Below, one piece after another: positions 18,288 to 26,587 of a stretch of 64,000 nucleotides of DNA. The stretch is from an uncultured Pseudomonadota bacterium (GTDB lineage: Bacteria > Pseudomonadota > Gammaproteobacteria > Burkholderiales > JALYOK01): assembly GCA_902826775.1 (NCBI GenBank), contig CADEHE010000004.1, forward strand, positions 168,927 to 232,926, read 5' to 3'. The notes beneath the pieces were generated by a model. That model did not search any database. It was not told the DNA's origin and saw nothing but the letters and a program-made list of their open reading frames with translations. Position 1 is the first letter of the stretch; each line of letters opens with the position of its first letter. The translations under genes and the position numbers were made by a program.

Positions 18288-19127
18288 ATGCGCATGAGCG
18301 TGACACCCGCAGCGCAGCGCTTGGCGCAACTGATGCAATTGCCCGACGCGGCGCTCAGTTTGACGGAGGCGGCGCTGGTCATTGCCTCGCATCGTTACCA
18401 AGATTTGCAGATCGATGAGTATCTGGCGCGCATCGCCTTGGCGAGCGATCGGCTGCGGCGGCGTCTTGCGGCCGACGCAAGCAAGTCGCATATGCTCGGG
18501 ATGCTTAACCACTTAATGTTCGACGAACTTGGGTACGCAGGCGCCGCCGAGGATTATTACGATCCACGCAACAGCTACCTTAACGAAGTGATGGAGCGCC
18601 GCCGCGGCATTCCGATTACACTTTCTCTGCTCTACATGGCAATCGGACAACGGGTCGGCTTACATTTGGGCGGCGTTGCGTTCCCGGGACATTTCCTGGT
18701 GCGCTGCGCGGTCGACGGCGGCATCGTCGTGCTCGACCCGTTTCAGCGTGGCGCGTCCGTGTCGCAGCAAGATCTGCGCGTGCGCTTGGCGGCGCAAGGC
18801 ATCGCCGCGGGCGATCTCGGCGGATATCTGCAAGCGGCGCCGAATCGGGTTATTCTCACGCGCCTGCTGCGCAACTTGTTGGCGATTTACGTCAAGCAAG
18901 AGCGTCACCAGGACGCTGTGGAGATTGTCAATCTAATGCTGATCGTGACGCCGGATGCCCCCGAGGCGCTGCTTGCGCGCGCGCGCTTGTACCGCGCGCT
19001 CGAGTGCTATCCTGCGGCGCTGCGCGACTTGGAGCACTACTTGCGCCTGGAGCCGGGGGCGGCTGCCGATGCGGAAGTGCGCGCGCTGCTGCTGATTCTG
19101 CAGCAAGCGCGCCCGACGTTGCATTGA
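18288..19127 (+). CDS. SirB1/transglutaminase-like family protein with TPR-like C-terminus
   Basis: The 279-residue protein belongs to the SirB1 family (transglutaminase-like N-terminus followed by tetratricopeptide-like helices). Visible conserved parts are LMFDELGYAG, YYDPRNSYLNEVMERRRGIPITLSLLY, and GVAFPGHFLVR. The PGHFLVR histidine and downstream Asp (VVLDPF) correspond to the transglutaminase-like core. The C-terminal third contains paired helices typical of TPRs (PEALLARARLYRALECYPAALRDLEHYL). Cellular role is not established. It starts directly after the mtfA stop codon and lies 11 bases before corA. Confidence 0.88.
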   Translation: MRMSVTPAAQRLAQLMQLPDAALSLTEAALVIASHRYQDLQIDEYLARIALASDRLRRRLAADASKSHMLGMLNHLMFDELGYAGAAEDYYDPRNSYLNEVMERRRGIPITLSLLYMAIGQRVGLHLGGVAFPGHFLVRCAVDGGIVVLDPFQRGASVSQQDLRVRLAAQGIAAGDLGGYLQAAPNRVILTRLLRNLLAIYVKQERHQDAVEIVNLMLIVTPDAPEALLARARLYRALECYPAALRDLEHYLRLEPGAAADAEVRALLLILQQARPTLH

Positions 19128-19138
19128 GAGAGCGGCGC

Positions 19139-20236
19139 ATGAGCAAACATCATCGCAATGCCATCGCCATGACCAAGGTTCGAGTGCAGAAGCGCCGCAA
19201 GACGGTCGGCGCGGCGCCGGGCACGCTCATTTATACCGGACAGCAGTCGGAGGCCGGCACGCGCGTGCGCCTGTTCGATTTCAACGAAGGTCATTGCGAC
19301 GATTTGCCGGTGCAGCGTGTGCACGACATTGAGCAATACAAGGCGCGCCCCAGCATCACTTGGATCGACGTCGATGGCCTGCAAGACACTAAGCTGATCG
19401 AGCAAATCGGTCACATTTTCGGCTTGCACGCGCTCGTGTTGGAGGATGTGCTCAACGTCGAGCAGCGGCCGAAAGTCGAGGATAACGGCGACTATTTTTA
19501 TGTCGTCGCGCGCATGTTGACTTATCAGGAGGCCACACACGAGCTGACTTTCGAGCAGGTGAGCTTTGTGTTGGGCGGCAACTATCTGATCACTTTTCAG
19601 GACAAACCGGGCGACGTGTTTGAGCCGGTGCGTATCCGCCTGCGCCACGCGCACGGGCGCATACGCAAGATGGGCGCCGATTACTTGATGTACGCGTTGC
19701 TCGACGCCATCGTCGACAATTACTTCGTGGTCCTGGATCGATTGGCGGAACGGGCCGGCGAGTTGGATGATTTGGTAACGGCGCGCGCGCAGGAGCGTTT
19801 GCTCGCCGACATCCACCGCCTCAAGCGCGAGATGATTTTCGTGCGCAAAGCGGTGTGGCCGCTGCGCGAAGTGATATTGGCGCTGCAGCGCTCCGAGTCG
19901 CCGCTGATGCGCGAGGAAACTGCCATTTATTTACGCGATCTGCTCGATCACGTGATCCAGGCCATCGAAGGCATCGACACCACGCGCGAGGTGCTGCGCG
20001 AGATGCATGACGTGTATCTATCAAACGTCAGCAACCGTACCAACGCTGTAATGAAAGTTCTCGCCTTGTTTTCTTCCATCTTTATGCCGCTGACTTTCGT
20101 GACCGGTATTTTCGGCATGAACTTTAAGTATTTTCCGGAACTGGAGTGGAAGCACGGCTTTGCCGGGGTGATGGTGACGCTCGCGGTGATTGCCGCTGCC
20201 ATGCTTATGTTCTTTCGCAAGAGGCGCTGGATATGA
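19139..20236 (+). CDS. corA: CorA-family magnesium/cobalt transporter
   Basis: CorA forms a pentameric inner-membrane channel for Mg2+ and Co2+. The 365-residue product has a large N-terminal cytoplasmic domain and long stalk helix, then two C-terminal membrane segments (about 300-322 and 340-358). The diagnostic GMN motif (GIFGMNF) is present at the end of the first. The start is ATG 19139, a few bases after the previous gene; the N-terminus is basic (KVRVQKRRK). Its stop codon overlaps the glk start (ATGA), indicating translational coupling. Confidence 0.95.
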   Translation: MSKHHRNAIAMTKVRVQKRRKTVGAAPGTLIYTGQQSEAGTRVRLFDFNEGHCDDLPVQRVHDIEQYKARPSITWIDVDGLQDTKLIEQIGHIFGLHALVLEDVLNVEQRPKVEDNGDYFYVVARMLTYQEATHELTFEQVSFVLGGNYLITFQDKPGDVFEPVRIRLRHAHGRIRKMGADYLMYALLDAIVDNYFVVLDRLAERAGELDDLVTARAQERLLADIHRLKREMIFVRKAVWPLREVILALQRSESPLMREETAIYLRDLLDHVIQAIEGIDTTREVLREMHDVYLSNVSNRTNAVMKVLALFSSIFMPLTFVTGIFGMNFKYFPELEWKHGFAGVMVTLAVIAAAMLMFFRKRRWI

Positions 20237-21273
20237 CGCCGTGCGAGTCGGTTTGCCTCGCCGGCGACATCGGCGGCACCAAAACACGTTTGTTGCTGGC
20301 CCGCTGCCACGGGCAGGCGCCCGAGGTGTTGTTCGAGCAGCGCTACGGCAGCGGCGAGTTCCGCGATTTCGATCTGTTGTTGGAGGATTTTTTGCGCGCC
20401 GCGCCGCAACCAACCCAGGTGCAGGCGGCATGCTTGGGCGTGGCCGGTCCGGTGCTCGACGGCGCGGTGAGTGTCACCAATTTGCCCTGGCGCCTGGAGG
20501 CGGAGAGCTTGAGCCAGCGTTTGCGTGCGCCAGTGCGGCTGATAAATGACTTCGACGCAACCGCACGCGGCATCGATCATCTCAGGGCGCAGGATCTGGT
20601 TTGCCTGCAGCAAGGAACGCTTGTGGCCAATGGCCCCCGCCTCGTGATTGGTGCGGGTACTGGCCTAGGGATATCCTTTTCTCTGAATATGGGTAAGGGT
20701 TACCAAGTTATACCCACGGAAGCAGGGCGAAATGCGTTTGCTCCGACGACACCGGAGCAGGTCGAACTGTGGCAGCATTTGTATGCGCATCACGCCCGGG
20801 CGACGTTCGAGTTATTGCTCTCCGGCAAAGGGTTGATGCGCATTTACGACTTTATCTGCCTGCAGCGCGGGGTCGCTGAGGATGTCAGCATCGGCGCGGC
20901 GGTGGATCCTGCCGCCGAGATCGTGCAGCGCAGCGGCGAACCCGGTACGCACGGACATGAAGCGTGCGCTGCCGCAGTCGATTTGTTCCTGCAGATTTAT
21001 GGCGCGCGCGCCGGCGATTTGGCGCTGACTATCTTGGCGCGCGGCGGCGTCTTCATCGCCGGCGGTATCGCGCCCAAGTTACTCGCGCGCTTGCAATCCG
21101 GCGTGTTCATGGAGGCCTTTCTCAGCAAAGGCATACACAGCAAATTTGTGCGCAATGTGCCGGTGCATGTGGTGACCAATGAGCGCGTGGCAGTGCTCGG
21201 CTCGCTTGCCACCGCCGAAGCCTTGGTCCGGCACGAGCCGGCGCAGATAACGGCCTCGGCCGCGCCGGTATAA
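20233..21273 (+). CDS. glk: Glucokinase
   Basis: This enzyme phosphorylates glucose with ATP. The 346-residue product is the Glk (Pfam glucokinase) type. It has the phosphate-binding motif LAGDIGGTKTRLLL, the catalytic Asp in LINDFDATARG, the second glycine loop GAGTGLGISF and the hexokinase-fold adenosine motif GGVFIAGGIAPK. The ATG overlaps the corA stop. mobB begins 7 bases downstream, so the gene lies within a tight run. The functional tie between glucokinase and CorA or molybdopterin genes is not obvious. Confidence 0.93.
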   Translation: MTPCESVCLAGDIGGTKTRLLLARCHGQAPEVLFEQRYGSGEFRDFDLLLEDFLRAAPQPTQVQAACLGVAGPVLDGAVSVTNLPWRLEAESLSQRLRAPVRLINDFDATARGIDHLRAQDLVCLQQGTLVANGPRLVIGAGTGLGISFSLNMGKGYQVIPTEAGRNAFAPTTPEQVELWQHLYAHHARATFELLLSGKGLMRIYDFICLQRGVAEDVSIGAAVDPAAEIVQRSGEPGTHGHEACAAAVDLFLQIYGARAGDLALTILARGGVFIAGGIAPKLLARLQSGVFMEAFLSKGIHSKFVRNVPVHVVTNERVAVLGSLATAEALVRHEPAQITASAAPV

Positions 21274-21280
21274 TCGGTGC

Positions 21281-21805
21281 ATGCAAGTACTGGGCATCGC
21301 CGGCTATTCCGGCACGGGCAAGACGACACTGATCGAGAAGCTGATTCCCGAGTTAGGGCGCCGGGGCTATCGCGTCGGCGTGCTAAAGCACGCACACCAC
21401 GCTTTCGACGTCGACCGTCCTGGTAAGGACTCGTTTCGCTTTCGCGAAGCAGGCGCAGCATCGGTGCTGATCGCCTCCGGCAACCGCTGGGCCTTGCTGC
21501 AGGAGTTGCGTGGCGCGCCGGAGCCGGACTTGAACGAGTTGCTGGCCAAGTTGAGCAGCTGCGATTTGGTCTTGATTGAAGGCTATAAGCAGGCACCGAT
21601 CGATAAGATCGAAGTGCATCGCGGCGCCAACGCTGCGCCGCTGCTGTATCCGCATGATAGTCGCGTCGTCGCCGTCGCCACTGACACGCCGCTGGCCACC
21701 AATTTATCGCAATTTGACATTAATAATGCGGCTCAGGTGGCTGATTTCATTGAAAGCAGAATGCGGCGAGAACAGCCTTCATTGCGGCTGGTGGGCAGTG
21801 ATTAA
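21281..21805 (+). CDS. mobB: Molybdopterin-guanine dinucleotide biosynthesis protein MobB
   Basis: MobB is a GTP-binding adaptor that helps MobA attach GMP to molybdopterin. The 174 residues show a P-loop GYSGTGKTTL at the N-terminus and the family motifs VLKHAHHAFDVDRPGKDSFRFREAGA and VLIEGYKQAPIDKIEVHR. Its last 8 bases overlap moaD. A TATAAT at 21269-21274, just before the ATG, could be an internal -10 but lies unusually close to the start codon. Confidence 0.93.
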   Translation: MQVLGIAGYSGTGKTTLIEKLIPELGRRGYRVGVLKHAHHAFDVDRPGKDSFRFREAGAASVLIASGNRWALLQELRGAPEPDLNELLAKLSSCDLVLIEGYKQAPIDKIEVHRGANAAPLLYPHDSRVVAVATDTPLATNLSQFDINNAAQVADFIESRMRREQPSLRLVGSD

Positions 21806-22052
21806 TATCCTCTATTTCGCGCGTTTGCGCGAGCAGCTTGGCTGCGAGCGCGAGCAAGTTGCCGCCTCGCCGATGACAACTTCCGTCGAAGCATTGACGC
21901 AGCAATTGCGTGAACGAGGCGGCGCTTGGCAGAGTGCGCTTGCGCCTGGCAAGGCGCTGCGGGTAGCGGTGAATCAGCACATGGCGACGCAACAAACGCC
22001 GGTTGCCGATGGTGATGAGGTGGCATTTTTCCCTCCTGTAACAGGAGGTTGA
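21798..22052 (+). CDS. moaD: Molybdopterin synthase small subunit (sulfur carrier)
   Basis: MoaD carries the thiocarboxylate sulfur used to make the dithiolene of molybdopterin. Starting at GTG 21798 it is 84 residues with a ubiquitin-like fold (INILYFARLREQLG at the N-terminus). It ends in the required Gly-Gly (FFPPVTGG). It overlaps mobB by 8 bases, and its last codons contain the ribosome-binding site of moaE. Confidence 0.93.
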   Translation: MINILYFARLREQLGCEREQVAASPMTTSVEALTQQLRERGGAWQSALAPGKALRVAVNQHMATQQTPVADGDEVAFFPPVTGG

Positions 22053-22054
22053 TT

Positions 22055-22540
22055 ATGACTATTCGAGTTCAAACTGAGGACTTTGACATCGCAGTGGAGA
22101 TTGCCGCCCTGCGACGAGGTAATCCGAAGATCGGCGCCATCGCCAGCTTTATCGGGTTGGTGCGTGACTTGAACGAAGGCGACCAAGTCGCTGAAATGAC
22201 ACTGGAACATTATCCAGGCATGACTGAGAAAGCTCTTGAGGAAATTTCTATAGAAAGCTGTAAACGCTGGGATATCTTCGAGCCGACCATCGTTCACCGC
22301 GTCGGCAGCCTGCGGCCGCTGGATCAGATCGTGTTGGTGATCGTCGCCAGTGCACATCGCGGCGAGGCGTTTGCCGCCTGCGAGTTCTTGATGGATTTTC
22401 TCAAGACGCGCGCGCCGTTTTGGAAGAAAGAGCAAACCGCGGCCGGTGCTCGCTGGGTGGAGGCGCGGGAAAGTGACGATCATGCCGCGCAGCGCTGGGC
22501 GGCCGCGACGGGTGAGCGGGCTGTAACGAAGTCGCCGTGA
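22055..22540 (+). CDS. moaE: Molybdopterin synthase catalytic subunit
   Basis: MoaE converts precursor Z (cPMP) to molybdopterin together with MoaD. The 161-residue product has GAIASFIGLVRDLN, LEHYPGMTEKALEEI, HRVGSL and the catalytic-lysine region FWKKEQT. ATG 22055 is preceded by AGGAGG (22043-22048), which sits inside the moaD Gly-Gly codons. This fixes the start and couples the two subunits. A strong terminator follows 10 bases after the stop. Confidence 0.95.
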   Translation: MTIRVQTEDFDIAVEIAALRRGNPKIGAIASFIGLVRDLNEGDQVAEMTLEHYPGMTEKALEEISIESCKRWDIFEPTIVHRVGSLRPLDQIVLVIVASAHRGEAFAACEFLMDFLKTRAPFWKKEQTAAGARWVEARESDDHAAQRWAAATGERAVTKSP

Positions 22541-22550
22541 TCAAAAGCTA

Positions 22551-22583
22551 AGAGGGCGCGCCGCCTGGCGCGCCCTCTTTATA
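22551..22583 (+). terminator. Rho-independent terminator after moaE
   Basis: AGAGGGCGCGCC (22551-22562) pairs perfectly with GGCGCGCCCTCT (22567-22578) around a GCCT loop and is followed by TTTATAAT. This 12-bp GC stem ends the mtfA-to-moaE run. Confidence 0.85.
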
Positions 22584-22647
22584 ATCACGCCCTGCTTTAT
22601 CTGGGCGGGCTGATGCGGGCAAGTACAGTACCCGCGGCGAGGCCGCG

Positions 22648-24900
22648 CTACTGCACCGTCATCGACCCTAGCCGAACCGCTGTAACCCAAGTGCCGGCCA
22701 AATGCAGGCGCAACTCGTAATTGCCGGCCGCAACGGAAGTGGGGATCGCGAGCGCACAGCTACCGCTCGAGCGAGAAGTTCCGGTGGTTTTGCCGCAGCT
22801 GCTCAAGTAAATCCAAACGCCGTTGTGTTCACTTTCCGCAGCGCCGGGCTGATAGAGCCCGACCCAATCGCTCGGACTTGCGGGCACGATGCCGGACCAG
22901 TTCAAAGTGAGCGCGCTACCGCGTATGACGCTGCTGCTATTGCTGGTCAGCGAAATTGCGGCAGAGGCGCCACCGCTTACCGTCAGGTTGCCGCTGGTAG
23001 CGATGGCGGTAAAGCTGCCGCTACTGTGCAAGCGGAACTGGTACGTGCCGGCAGCCAGCATGCTGGGCAACGCGAAGGGGCAGCTGCCGCTGGCGCTGGC
23101 ACTGGCGATGTTCTTACTGCAACTCACATATATCCAAGCGCCGTTGTGCGCGCTTGAGCTGGCACCGGGTAAGTACAGGCCGATCCAATCGTATGGGCTC
23201 GGCGTATCGATACCGCTCCAGCTGATGGTGACGGTGCCGCCGGCGGCCGCAGTGCTGGCGCCCAAGGTCAATGTCGGTGCCGATCCGCCTTGGCTTGAGC
23301 TACTCGTGATAATGAACGTGCTCGATTTTGCGATTGATGTCCAGCTGCTCGGCGCATGCAAGCGTAGTTCGTAAGTGCCCGCGGCTAGCGTGCTGGGCAA
23401 CGAGAATTGGCAGCTGCCGCTTGCCAGCGCCACGCCGGCGCTCTTGCTGCAGCTTAGGTACATCCAAACTCCTTTGTGATCTTCCGAAGCAGCGCCGGGA
23501 ACGTACAGGCCGATCCAATTGGTGCTCGCAGCGTTGCTGATGTTGCTCCAATTCGCCGTAATAGTGCTTCCTGCTGCGGCGCTCGATTGGCCGGATGGCA
23601 GGGTGGCGGAGATGGTCGCTGTGGTGGACGAGCCGCCGCCACTGCCGCCCCCGGTCGGTGGTGGAGGCGGCGGAGGGGGTGGATTGCCGCCCGCAGCTTG
23701 CAGCGCCGCTGCAGCATTGATGCGGCCCGAGCCGTAATAGTCATCACGGCCCGAGGTGCCGAGGTCGACCGCTGTGGATTTCAAAATCGATTCGATTTGC
23801 GCGGGAGTTAGCGCAGGATTGCGCGCCATCATGAGAGCAATCACACCGCCGGTGACCGGTGCGGCGAAGGACGTGCCGCTGACCGCGCCATAACTGCCGC
23901 CTCTGACGGTCGAATAGATGCCCACACCCGGCGCGGCGACATCCACGTACGCGCCGTAACTAGAAAAGCTTGCCTTGGCGTCGGAGCTATCCGTTGCCGC
24001 TACGGCGATCAGGCTGTCGCTTGCAGCAAAAGCTTCAAATCCATATGAGTTACCTGCAGACACCACCACCAAACCGCCTTTGCTCTTCATGTAGCTCGCG
24101 GCGTTCTGAACAGTCGGGCTTCCTGCCGCGCTCTGAAAACTGACGTTCGCGACGCGCGCGCCGTTATCCGCCGCCCACGTAATTGCGGTGGCAATGGCGC
24201 TCAGATAAGCGGTGCCGTCAGGCAGACTGACGCGCAGGGGCATGATCTTCGATTGCCATGAAACGCCCGCCACGCCGGCACCGTTGTTCGACACGGCGGC
24301 TGCGGCACCGGCGACCTTGGTGCCGTGTCCGTAAACATCGGCGGTATTGCTGTTGTTGTCATAGAAATTCCAACCAGCCACCAGCAACGACGCGAGATCG
24401 GGATGCGTGCCATCCACGCCGCTGTCGATAATCGCGATCTTTACCCCCGCGCCGGTTGAGTACGTCCACGCGTCCGGTGCGCCGATTTTGGCGAGATGCC
24501 AGGCGCTAGCGAAATAAGGATCATTCGGGGTGATCCCCTCCGGCTCGACTAGACGATCCACTTCAGCGAATTCAACCGCTGGGTCGCGGCTTAGTAGGTC
24601 GGCCGCAGTGGCTTCGCTAACGCCGAGCGGCAGCGACACGATGTGCGCGCCTCTGCCGTGTACGCGCTTGCCGCTGCGCTTGGCGAGATGGCGCTTCAGC
24701 GCGCGATCGAAATCCGGCAGCGCCATGCCGGCCTTGGCTTGAACCAAGATGCGACCGCGTGCCCAGCGTTCGTTGTCACGCGCGGCGTCTGAAGCACTGG
24801 AAAGCAGAGTAAGCAGGGCGCCGAGCAGTAGTGCGCTCAGTGGAAGCCACCGCTGTTTGAGAAAACGGGAAGTGCCGAGCGTAGTTGCTGTTGGAGTCAC
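22648..24900 (-). CDS. Secreted subtilisin-like serine protease (S8) with three C-terminal repeats
   Basis: The 750-residue protein starts at GTG 24900 behind a near-consensus AAGGAGGAA. After a signal peptide (about 1-40, cleaved near SDAA) comes an inhibitor-I9-like propeptide (48-118). The peptidase S8 domain follows (about 130-400) with catalytic Asp159 (IIDSGVDG), His192 (YGHGT), oxyanion Asn284 (SAGNS) and Ser344 (SGTSFAAP). A Pro9/Gly-rich linker leads to three repeats of about 100 residues sharing WxGI, DWIGLYxPGA, a Cys pair and LAAGTYxxRLH. These repeats resemble SKICH/Ig-like beta-sandwiches and probably bind a surface or polymer. The mRNA leader holds a c-di-GMP-I riboswitch and the promoter looks sigma-54 dependent, so secretion of this protease is probably tied to lifestyle switching. 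Confidence 0.93.
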   Translation of the reverse strand: MTPTATTLGTSRFLKQRWLPLSALLLGALLTLLSSASDAARDNERWARGRILVQAKAGMALPDFDRALKRHLAKRSGKRVHGRGAHIVSLPLGVSEATAADLLSRDPAVEFAEVDRLVEPEGITPNDPYFASAWHLAKIGAPDAWTYSTGAGVKIAIIDSGVDGTHPDLASLLVAGWNFYDNNSNTADVYGHGTKVAGAAAAVSNNGAGVAGVSWQSKIMPLRVSLPDGTAYLSAIATAITWAADNGARVANVSFQSAAGSPTVQNAASYMKSKGGLVVVSAGNSYGFEAFAASDSLIAVAATDSSDAKASFSSYGAYVDVAAPGVGIYSTVRGGSYGAVSGTSFAAPVTGGVIALMMARNPALTPAQIESILKSTAVDLGTSGRDDYYGSGRINAAAALQAAGGNPPPPPPPPPTGGGSGGGSSTTATISATLPSGQSSAAAGSTITANWSNISNAASTNWIGLYVPGAASEDHKGVWMYLSCSKSAGVALASGSCQFSLPSTLAAGTYELRLHAPSSWTSIAKSSTFIITSSSSQGGSAPTLTLGASTAAAGGTVTISWSGIDTPSPYDWIGLYLPGASSSAHNGAWIYVSCSKNIASASASGSCPFALPSMLAAGTYQFRLHSSGSFTAIATSGNLTVSGGASAAISLTSNSSSVIRGSALTLNWSGIVPASPSDWVGLYQPGAAESEHNGVWIYLSSCGKTTGTSRSSGSCALAIPTSVAAGNYELRLHLAGTWVTAVRLGSMTVQ

Positions 24901-24999
24901 AATTCCTCCTTATTAGGTTGCAAGACGCACCGGTCGAGGAATCGCAACTCGCGCGCCGTTAGCGCACGAGAAATGCCACTCGCTAGGCGAGCGACATTG

Positions 25000-25092
25000 C
25001 GAATCTGGCAATTCCGCTGTCATGGAGCGAGAGCCCTTTAGACCGGTGACTTTGCGCCCCCATCTTTCGATGGGTTTGCCCATACAGATTCG
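25000..25092 (-). promoter_or_regulatory. Cyclic-di-GMP-I (GEMM) riboswitch in the subtilase leader
   Basis: The minus-strand leader contains the GEMM-I core in order: GGGCAAACC, a CCCATC-GAAA-GATGGG hairpin with the GAAA tetraloop, GCGCAAAG, CACCGGTCTAAA, then a second hairpin ending ATGACAGCGG. The outer helix is closed by CGAATCTG (25092-25085) pairing with CAGATTCG (25007-25000), 8 perfect base pairs. This matches the class I c-di-GMP aptamer. Between aptamer and start codon lies a hairpin (CTCGC/GCGAG, 24980-24992) without a U-tract, then the ribosome-binding site, so control is more likely translational than by termination; that part is inference. Confidence 0.9.
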
Positions 25093-25103
25093 TTTTTGTT
25101 CTA

Positions 25104-25119
25104 AGCACCAAATGTGCCA
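25104..25119 (-). promoter_or_regulatory. Candidate sigma-54 (-24/-12) promoter for the subtilase mRNA
   Basis: The minus strand reads TGGCACATTTGGTGCT: the -24 TGGCAC and -12 GC elements are at exactly the sigma-54 spacing (GG to GC 10 bases), with one mismatch in the -12 TTGC. A start about 12 bases downstream would fall near 25094, just before the riboswitch P1 stem at 25092, which supports the assignment. Confidence 0.65.
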
Positions 25120-25121
25120 AA

Positions 25122-25139
25122 GTGTCGATATTTCGTCAC
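25122..25139. promoter_or_regulatory. Palindrome adjacent to the sigma-54-like promoter
   Basis: GTGTCGATATTTCGTCAC is an 18-bp near-perfect palindrome lying directly upstream of the -24 element of the subtilase promoter. It may bind a regulator. A typical enhancer would lie farther upstream, so its role is open. Confidence 0.35.
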
Positions 25140-25510
25140 TTTTGACAGCACGATGACAAACTGCGCGATGCAAATCCGCGCCAGTCTTGACTTCCGCACG
25201 CGCAACGTTGACCACGGTCGGCGCAATCAAGAGGCATCGTTTGCTGGTCGCCGCGCGCAACAACTGACACAGAGCGTCAGCTACTGACACGACATTATTC
25301 TGATTCTGGGCTGGATGCGTACCCGACTTGCGAGTGCGTTACGGGTACACTTACCTGGAAGGCGATTTGAGCGGCTGCGGGTTATTCTTGCTTTTTTCCA
25401 AGGCAGGCGGATGTTAACAAAGTTCTGCGGCCCCTCGCAAATTCGTTGCCAAAATCTGAACCACACCAACACAACTCTTGCCGCGGCGCGCGACGCCGCA
25501 GTGCTGACTG

Positions 25511-26587
25511 ATGGATAGACTGAGAGTCGGTTTTATCGGCACCGGCAGAATTGCGGAATTGCACGCCGCCGAGTACTTGCGCAACCCGCGTGCCCAGCTT
25601 GCTGCACTGTGCGATCGAGACGCCGCCGTTGTCCACGCGCAGGCCGCGCGCTGGGGTGTCCCCGGGGAGCGCGTATTTTTCGACTACCGCGAGTTACTCG
25701 CTTGCGCAGATATCGACCTGGTCGAGATTCTGCTGCCGCATCACTTGCATAAACCGGTTACGTTGGCGGCATTGGCTGCCGGAAAACACGTATCGGTGCA
25801 AAAGCCTATGGCGCTCACGATCGCCGACGCTGAAGAGATGATTACCGCTGCGCGCGCCGCGAAGCGCGTGCTGCGCGTGTTCGAGAATGTGGTGTTCTAC
25901 CCGCCGGTGCAAAAAGCCAAAGCCTTGATCGACGCTGGAGCGATCGGCACGCCTTTGTCCATACGCGTCAAGGCCAATAAGGGCGATCCGCGCACCGCTT
26001 GGCCGGTGCCGGTGTCGGCGCGTGCCTGGCGGCAGGATGCCGCCCTAACCGGCGGCGGGCCGCTTACTTTCGACGATGGCCATCATAAGTTCGCGCTTGC
26101 CTGGCACTTCATGGGCATGGCCGAAGAGGTGCACGCGTGGATCGGCCGCACGGAACTGGAGCCGGGTTTCGTGTTGGATTGTCCCGCACAAATCTCATGG
26201 AAGTTTTCCGGCGGGCGCTACGGCAATCTGGAAGTGGTGTATTCGCCGGAACTCACCGTGCTCACGGAACAGTATGCGCAGCACGATCCAGTCGAAATCA
26301 CCGGCAGCAAAGGCGTGATCGTCATTACCCGTGGGCATGGGCGCATCGCCGATCAAGCCCCCGTCATCTTATATGCGGGCGGCAAGATGCAAGAATTCTC
26401 CGACATGGACGCAAGCTGGGCGGCGAGTTTCAGCGCAGCGACGCGCGCGCACATCGATGTGCTGCTCGATGGCGGCACGCCAACGTTGACCGGAGAACAA
26501 GGCAGGGATGTTTTGCGCTTCTGCTTAGCTGCACAGCAATCGGCGCGCGAAGCTCGTGCGGTAAAAGTTAGCGAGGTGATGGCATGA
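25511..26587 (+). CDS. Gfo/Idh/MocA-family NAD(P)-dependent oxidoreductase
   Basis: Members oxidise or reduce sugar and inositol hydroxyls. The 358-residue product has the N-terminal Rossmann motif VGFIGTGRIAELHA. The family's catalytic lysine lies in SVQKPMAL (the EKP-like motif, with Gln replacing Glu), and a C-terminal alpha/beta domain includes DDGHHKFALAWHF, where the His pair may be catalytic. The next gene starts inside its stop codon (ATGA), so the two are translationally coupled. The partner is an IolD-like enzyme, suggesting a cyclitol or sugar-acid pathway. The substrate is unknown. Confidence 0.87.
   Translation: MDRLRVGFIGTGRIAELHAAEYLRNPRAQLAALCDRDAAVVHAQAARWGVPGERVFFDYRELLACADIDLVEILLPHHLHKPVTLAALAAGKHVSVQKPMALTIADAEEMITAARAAKRVLRVFENVVFYPPVQKAKALIDAGAIGTPLSIRVKANKGDPRTAWPVPVSARAWRQDAALTGGGPLTFDDGHHKFALAWHFMGMAEEVHAWIGRTELEPGFVLDCPAQISWKFSGGRYGNLEVVYSPELTVLTEQYAQHDPVEITGSKGVIVITRGHGRIADQAPVILYAGGKMQEFSDMDASWAASFSAATRAHIDVLLDGGTPTLTGEQGRDVLRFCLAAQQSAREARAVKVSEVMA

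Larger units (their letters stand above)
24913..25510. other. Regulatory intergenic region between subtilase and Gfo/Idh/MocA gene
   Basis: The subtilase side (25000-25139) holds the riboswitch, the sigma-54-like promoter and a palindrome. From 25140 to 25510 I see no gene. There is one hairpin with GTACCC/GGGTAC arms (25318-25348), and otherwise unassigned sequence that must contain the promoter of the Gfo/Idh/MocA gene. An open frame covering the riboswitch was rejected. Confidence 0.55.

Noticed and set aside
19037..19816. 259-residue antisense frame over corA
   Set aside because: Lies opposite corA coding sequence, which has the GMN motif and correct length.
21269..21274. TATAAT before mobB as a promoter
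   Set aside because: Only 7 bases separate it from the ATG and no -35 is visible; mobB is probably co-transcribed with glk.
24913..25290. A 125-residue open frame upstream of the subtilase
   Set aside because: It covers the c-di-GMP aptamer and the sigma-54-like promoter, has no ribosome-binding site and no family similarity; the RNA structure explains the conservation better.
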